NCBI RefSeq assembly: GCF_903828115.1
Contig: NZ_CAIKKU010000645.1
Coordinates: forward strand, 1 to 37,770
Length of the DNA: 37,770 nucleotides
Direction: 5' to 3'
Source of the DNA: an uncultured Thiodictyon sp.
Lineage (GTDB): Bacteria; Pseudomonadota; Gammaproteobacteria; Chromatiales; Chromatiaceae
Of this stretch, positions 34,007-37,770 are shown in pieces. The notes beneath the pieces are model-generated. The model did no database searches, had not been told where the DNA came from, and saw only the letters and a program-made list of their open reading frames with translations. Position numbers and translations under genes: made by a program. The stretch's first letter is position 1; every line of letters starts with the position of its first letter.

Positions 34007-35695
34007 ATGACGCCGTCCGTTGCCGAGTATTGCCTGGCGCGCCTCGCCGACCTGGGTATCGACCGCGTATTCGGGGTCCCCGGGGATTATGCCTTCCCGT
34101 TCGATGATGCCATCGACGCCAGCGAGCGCCTCACGTGGATCGTCTGTGCCAATGAGTTGAACGCGGCCTATGCCGCCGACGGCTATGCCCGGATCAATGG
34201 CGCGGCCATCCTGTCGACCACCTATGGCGTGGGCGAGCTCAGCGCCCTCAATGGCGTGATGGGGGCGAAGGCGCAGCGGCTGCCGGTCTTTCACATCGTC
34301 GGGGGACCCAGCACCCGCATTCAACATCAGCGCCTGAGCACCCACCACAGCCTGGGCGACGGCGTCTTCGGCAATTTTCAGGCCTTGTCGGCCGCCGCGG
34401 CCGTGGTGAGCGCCGATCTGACGCCGGACAATGTGGTCGAGGAGATGGAGCGGGTCATTCGCGAGGCGCTGCGTCTGTGCGCCCCCGCCTATATCACGGT
34501 GCCCATGGACCTGGCCACGATGCCGCTCATCGGCACGCCGGTCCAGGGCCTTGCCTTGCCGCAGATCAGGAGGGGTTCGAGCACCGCACGCGAACTCACC
34601 GCGGCCATCGCCTTTGTGCTTGAGAAACTGCGCTCGGCGACCAATCCCGTGGCCTTGCCCACCCACCTGATCGCGCGCTACGGCCTGGTCGGGCAGTTGC
34701 GCGCGTTCCTGGACAAGACCGGGATTGCGTATGCCGCAACACCGATGGACAAGGCGGTGATCCCGGAGTCCCACCCCAATTATCTCGGTTGCTACAGCGG
34801 CCTGGACTCGAGTCCCGCCGCGGTGCAACAGCGCGTCGAGGAGGCCGACCTGATTCTGGATATCGGCGGCGTCTGCTTCGCCGACTTCAACACCAGCCTC
34901 TGGTCCCAGCACATCGATCCACGGCGGCTGCTGACGCTGGGCGATCGTTTCGTCAGGATGGGGGAAACCGTCTTTGCCGATGTCATGTTGGGGGAGGTCC
35001 TGGAAGGCCTGACGCGGGCGACCCCCCAGGTCAGCCCGGCGGCGCGGCCGCCGGCGCCCGGTCTCCTGCCGCTGACGGGGAGCGGCGACGCGGCGATCGG
35101 GTCCGCATCCTTCTATCCGCGCCTGCAGCGGATGCTCAAAGCGGGGGATATCCTGGTCGTCGAAACCGGGACCTGCCTGGTGCACGCCGCCGGAATCCTG
35201 TTGCCGGACGGGGTCGGCTATGAAACACAAACCCTGTGGGGCTCCATCGGCTGGGCCACCCCCGCCGCCATGGGGATATGCATGGCGAATCCCCGCGGCC
35301 GGACCATCCTCGTCACCGGCGACGGCGCCCATCAATTGACGGCGAACGAGCTCGGCGTGATGGGCCGTTACGGCGTCACGCCGATTATTTTTGTGCTGAA
35401 TAATGGTATCTACGGGGCGGAGGACATACTCAATGCGCGTGGTCACAGCTATGACGAGCTGGCGGCCTGGAATTACCATGAGATCCCCGCGGCCATGGGC
35501 TGCGACCACTGGTTTACGGCCAAGGTCAGCACCGTTGCCGAGCTCGAGCGCGCCATCGCCGCGGCCCAGGCGAACGCGGGCGCGTCCTATATCGAGGTGA
35601 TGATTCCGCGGCTGGAGAGCGAGCCCTTGCCGCGCGCCGTGCAGGATCAGGTCTATAAGACCGCGACGCCGGGCAGTTTGCCGGCGGCCGCCTAG
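34007..35695 (+). CDS. Thiamine-diphosphate decarboxylase, pyruvate/indolepyruvate decarboxylase type
   Basis: This 562-residue protein matches pyruvate decarboxylase even in residue numbering: D27 (GVPGDYAF), E50 (CANELNAAYAADGYAR) and H113-H114 (THHSLGDG) are the catalytic residues of the Zymomonas enzyme. The ThDP/Mg site is GDGAHQLTANELG followed by LNNGIYGAED, where the Glu corresponds to the last catalytic residue. It decarboxylates a 2-keto acid to an aldehyde; pyruvate, indolepyruvate or phenylpyruvate are possible substrates, and sequence alone does not decide. No alcohol or aldehyde dehydrogenase is adjacent. The gene starts one base after a short upstream ORF. Confidence 0.92.
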   Translation: MTPSVAEYCLARLADLGIDRVFGVPGDYAFPFDDAIDASERLTWIVCANELNAAYAADGYARINGAAILSTTYGVGELSALNGVMGAKAQRLPVFHIVGGPSTRIQHQRLSTHHSLGDGVFGNFQALSAAAAVVSADLTPDNVVEEMERVIREALRLCAPAYITVPMDLATMPLIGTPVQGLALPQIRRGSSTARELTAAIAFVLEKLRSATNPVALPTHLIARYGLVGQLRAFLDKTGIAYAATPMDKAVIPESHPNYLGCYSGLDSSPAAVQQRVEEADLILDIGGVCFADFNTSLWSQHIDPRRLLTLGDRFVRMGETVFADVMLGEVLEGLTRATPQVSPAARPPAPGLLPLTGSGDAAIGSASFYPRLQRMLKAGDILVVETGTCLVHAAGILLPDGVGYETQTLWGSIGWATPAAMGICMANPRGRTILVTGDGAHQLTANELGVMGRYGVTPIIFVLNNGIYGAEDILNARGHSYDELAAWNYHEIPAAMGCDHWFTAKVSTVAELERAIAAAQANAGASYIEVMIPRLESEPLPRAVQDQVYKTATPGSLPAAA

Positions 35696-35712
35696 GATGC
35701 CCATCGTACTTG

Positions 35713-35781
35713 GCTTTTCGTTTCTCGTCTTTCGTAACACGCTGTTTGATAAGCCCCAACGAAAAATGAAAAACCGAAAGC
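35713..35781. repeat. Imperfect AT-rich inverted repeat
   Basis: A TTTCG-rich arm (35713-35735) and a CGAAA-rich arm (35759-35781) are imperfectly complementary, around a 23-bp loop. It follows the decarboxylase gene by 17 bp and could act in transcript termination. Together with the element at 35851 it accounts for most of the gene-free stretch 35696-36036. Confidence 0.4.
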
Positions 35782-35850
35782 TCAAAACCGTTAGGAACAG
35801 GAACGTTTCACAAAAGAGCTAGACGCGTCCATTAGGGAATACTCTGAGCG

Positions 35851-35956
35851 TCGTTGTCGTTGTCGTTGTCGTAATCGAGGTTATCATAGCGCCCTGGATG
35901 CTCTCGCACCCCGAATAGCATCGCTTCTCCGATTACGACAACGACAACGACAACGA
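35851..35956 (-). repeat. GTCGTT-armed inverted repeat element, copy A
   Basis: Arms 35851-35877 and 35930-35956 are perfect 27-bp inverted repeats built from a GTCGTT hexamer, with a 52-bp centre. The reverse complement of arms and centre aligns with the element at 37657-37770 over its full visible length. Read on the minus strand it gives a valine-run then a DNDND-rich peptide, which I treat as a by-product of the repeat. It resembles a small non-autonomous mobile element. Confidence 0.75.
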
Positions 35957-36036
35957 ACCAGAACGACTGTCTTTGTGTTTCGCTTGTTCCAACCACGCGC
36001 CCGCGGGCGCCGCCAGTCAGCAGAGGGCTATCAGCC

Positions 36037-36348
36037 ATGTCCGAGTTCAGTCAGGTCACCGTCGTGCGCGAGGCGAATATCTTTTTCGACGGCGGGGTCA
36101 CCAGCCGCACCGTCCTCTTTCCGGACGGCCGCAGAAAGACGCTGGGCATCATGCAGCCCGGAGAATACGAGTTTACGACCCACAGCGCCGAGTTGATGGA
36201 GATCCTGGCGGGCGACCTGGACGTGCAACTCCCCGGCGCCGACGATTGGCAGACCTTCGCGGCCGGGGAGTCGTTCGAGGTCGACGCGCACGCGCGCTTC
36301 GGCCTGCGGGTGCGTGCGGTGACCGATTACTGCTGTTCGTTCCTTTAG
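36037..36348 (+). CDS. ppnP: Pyrimidine/purine nucleoside phosphorylase PpnP
   Basis: This 103-residue small cupin is the usual length. Recognisable parts are NIFFDGGVTSRTVLFPDG, GIMQPGEYEFTTHSAELMEI, GDLDVQLPGADDWQTF, and the ending VRAVTDYCCSFL. This family (formerly YaiE/DUF1255) phosphorolyses several nucleosides to the base and ribose-1-phosphate. It is a single gene, convergent with the ferredoxin gene, separated by a palindrome at 36362-36381. Confidence 0.94.
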   Translation: MSEFSQVTVVREANIFFDGGVTSRTVLFPDGRRKTLGIMQPGEYEFTTHSAELMEILAGDLDVQLPGADDWQTFAAGESFEVDAHARFGLRVRAVTDYCCSFL

Positions 36349-36361
36349 TCGAGCCCAGGGG

Positions 36362-36381
36362 CGCCGGTCCGCGGACCGGCG
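36362..36381. repeat. Perfect 20-bp palindrome between convergent genes
   Basis: CGCCGGTCCG and CGGACCGGCG abut without a loop, 14 bp after ppnP and 7 bp before the ferredoxin stop. A related imperfect palindrome is at 36694-36727, on the other side of the ferredoxin gene. It may act as a bidirectional terminator or be a REP-like repeat. Confidence 0.6.
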
Positions 36382-36387
36382 TACGAC

Positions 36388-36651
36388 CTACCACTGGAGA
36401 CGCTTGCGCAGTTCCTCGCGTTGGGCCTCGGTGGGGCAAAGTACGGCCCCGGCGTCGTCGATGAGTGAGATGGACAGGCTCGGGCAGCCCTCGGCGACCT
36501 CCCGCAACACCTTCTCGGGGGCGAGACGGCCGGTGGTGGCGGCCTTGTATTCTTCGCCCACCTCCACCTCGCGGAAGGCATCCGGGCAGACCACCCAGCA
36601 GGTCCCGCAGCCGATGCAGGTGGGGATGTCAACGTCGATCTTGGCGATCAT
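36388..36651 (-). CDS. Small [4Fe-4S] ferredoxin
   Basis: The 87-residue protein begins MIAKIDVDIPTCIGCGTCW. Cluster ligands are C12, C15 and C18 with a distant C56 (EGCPSLSI), the pattern of single-cluster ferredoxins; C22 in VVCPDAF is the usual extra cysteine. It carries low-potential electrons, partner unknown. GAGGAG lies 9 nt upstream of the ATG. It is a single gene flanked by two related palindromes. Confidence 0.93.
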   Translation of the reverse strand: MIAKIDVDIPTCIGCGTCWVVCPDAFREVEVGEEYKAATTGRLAPEKVLREVAEGCPSLSISLIDDAGAVLCPTEAQREELRKRLQW

Positions 36652-36693
36652 AGGGCCGTCTCCTCGCGGCGGTATTTTGGGTTGGGGACCAAC

Positions 36694-36727
36694 GGTACCG
36701 GGTCTGCCCGGGGCAAACCGGCGTACC
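36694..36727. repeat. REP-like imperfect palindrome
   Basis: GGTACCGGGTCTGCCC and GGGCAAACCGGCGTACC form an imperfect inverted repeat related to the palindrome at 36362-36381 (shared ACCGGCG and CCGG core). It lies in the upstream region of the ferredoxin gene. Confidence 0.5.
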
Positions 36728-36867
36728 CTTCAAACCTCGCCGCCCCCTTCAGGGCGCATCCGGTCGCGAGTGCCGACCGGCAAGGTATCAGGAGGTCCGT
36801 GACAGTGAAGGGTGACACGATAGACGCTTTCGCTCCCTGCAAGCAAACCGACGACGAGAGACCCGCG

Positions 36868-37603
36868 ATGAACCCACACCCCCGCACCCCTTCCCTGGCC
36901 GCCCTGGCCATGCTCCTCGCCGCCCTCGGCGGTCTCCCGATCGGGGGCGCGCAGGGCCAGGACCGACCGGCACCGATCGAGGAATCCGGCCAGGGTTTCG
37001 ACCTCAAGGCGACCGTGCCGGTCTTCACGGCCGCGGGCGCTGACCAGGACGCGGCCGTGGCGGCGGCCAATCGCGCACTGCGCACCGAGATCGAGGCCTT
37101 GGTCGCCGCGTTCCGCACCGAGCAGCGGGAAGCAGCCGCCCAGGGGGGGCGCCCGGACGCCGACTGGTCGCTGCTGATCGAGTCCGAGCCGCCCGAGCGC
37201 AGCGCCCACTATCTCGCCGTGCTGATCACCGGCTACGACTTCCGGGGCGGCGCCCACGGCCTGCCGATCATCGAGCCGCGGGTCTTCGCCCTGACGGACG
37301 GGCGGCGCATCCCGCCCGCCGGCCTGTTCCGCCCGGACGCCGATTGGCTGGGGCACCCTCGCCGGACGCTGTTACGCGGAGCTGAAGCTGCGCGATCTGG
37401 CCGGCACGGACGAGGGCTGGCTGCGCGTCGGCACCGAGCCCAAGGCGGAGAACTATCGCCTGCTCCTGCCCGGGCGCGAGGGACTGCGGGTCATCTTCCC
37501 GCCCTACGCCGTCGCCGCCTATGTCGAGGGCACCCAGGAGGTATTGATCCCCTACCGGGACCTGACCGGTATCCTGGAACCGACGCTGTTCGGGGCGCCC
37601 TGA
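36868..37603 (+). pseudogene. Exported RsiV/DUF3298-type protein, frameshifted
   Basis: The ATG at 36868 opens a signal peptide (LAALAMLLAALGGLPIG). The mature part has DWSLLIESEPPERSAHYLAV, TGYDFRGGAHGLPIIEPRVF and LTDGRRIPPAGLF, typical of the DUF3298/RsiV carboxy domain. After DADWLG the frame breaks at a run of four G (37350-37353). Removing one G restores TLAGRCYAELKLRDL, then LRVIFPPYAVAAYVEG and VLIPYRDLTGILEP to a TGA at 37601-37603, giving a complete domain of about 244 residues. Without the repair, the frame runs on as low-quality sequence to 37626. The break is either a recent mutation or a sequencing error in a G run. Confidence 0.8.
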
Positions 37604-37656
37604 TACTGGTGGATAATGGTTTGTAACGAGTCAAGCACAAGCTAAACACCAACGCA

Positions 37657-37770
37657 ATCGTTGTCGTTGTCGTTGTCGTTGTCGTGATCGTTGTCGTGAT
37701 CGGAGAACCGATGCAATCAGTGGTGCGGGAGAATCCGCGCAGCTACGATAACCTCGATTACGACAACGAC
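37657..37770 (+). repeat. GTCGTT-armed inverted repeat element, copy B (cut by window end)
   Basis: A GTCGTT hexamer run with GTGATC variants (37657-37702) is followed by a 52-bp centre and the beginning of a complementary arm (CGATTACGACAACGAC at 37755-37770). The centre shares GATCGGAGAA, GTGCG and CGATAACCTCGATTACG with the reverse complement of the element at 35851-35956. It is in the opposite orientation to copy A, so the two bracket the ppnP-ferredoxin-RsiV block. Confidence 0.75.

Noticed and set aside
35832..36038. A 68-codon minus-strand ORF with a valine run and DNDND tail
   Set aside because: The peptide is produced by the GTCGTT repeat arms; differences between copies A and B do not favour synonymous positions, so coding selection is not supported.

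Overview
This is a GC-rich, densely coding proteobacterial chromosome segment. A gammaproteobacterium, possibly of the purple sulfur bacteria (Chromatiaceae-like), is my best guess. The guess rests on the perfect gamma-type boxA, the ModE-type operator, the gene mix and the many dispersed palindromic repeats. No rRNA or tRNA is present to confirm it.

Positions 1-16333 hold one complete type III CRISPR-Cas locus, read on the minus strand. In transcription order it contains: a short Cas10-like protein; a frameshifted gene that appears to fuse a DHH phosphodiesterase (NrN-like) to a CorA-like membrane effector; a second, longer Cas10-like protein; a Csx10/Cas5-like RAMP; a tandem Cas7-Cas7 RAMP; a large TIGR03986-type RAMP; a Cas6-reverse transcriptase-Cas1 fusion; Cas2; a leader with an exact boxA; and a CRISPR array of 17 repeats cut by the window edge. 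The RT-Cas1 fusion suggests spacers can be acquired from RNA. The DHH/CorA pair points to SAM-AMP signalling rather than, or as well as, cyclic oligoadenylate. Two HD-less Cas10-like proteins with GGDE instead of GGDD, and no recognisable small subunit, make the effector unusual.

Positions 16334-26342 (plus strand) hold a type I restriction-modification locus with extra parts: a short ORF, a half-size HsdS, HsdM, full HsdS, a repeat, a strong promoter followed by a candidate small structured RNA with a terminator, a lone MntA-type nucleotidyltransferase with a truncated HEPN-like remnant, an HExxH protein, HsdR, and a YgjP-like metallopeptidase. The region between the divergent CRISPR and restriction operons has two identical AGCAC-N5-GTGCT palindromes, each at a candidate promoter, which hints at shared control of the two defences.

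Positions 26387-37770 look like ordinary metabolic genome: an exported acid-sphingomyelinase-like metallophosphoesterase; a 1214-residue fusion of spermidine-synthase-like, FMN-binding and polyferredoxin modules; a tandem Mop molybdate-binding protein divergent from modA, with a ModE-like operator between them; a pyruvate/indolepyruvate decarboxylase-type enzyme; PpnP; a small ferredoxin; and a frameshifted RsiV/DUF3298-type exported protein. Intergenic regions here are filled with dispersed repeats. One family occurs three times in the window. Another, with GTCGTT-repeat arms, occurs twice in opposite orientation around the ppnP-ferredoxin-RsiV block.
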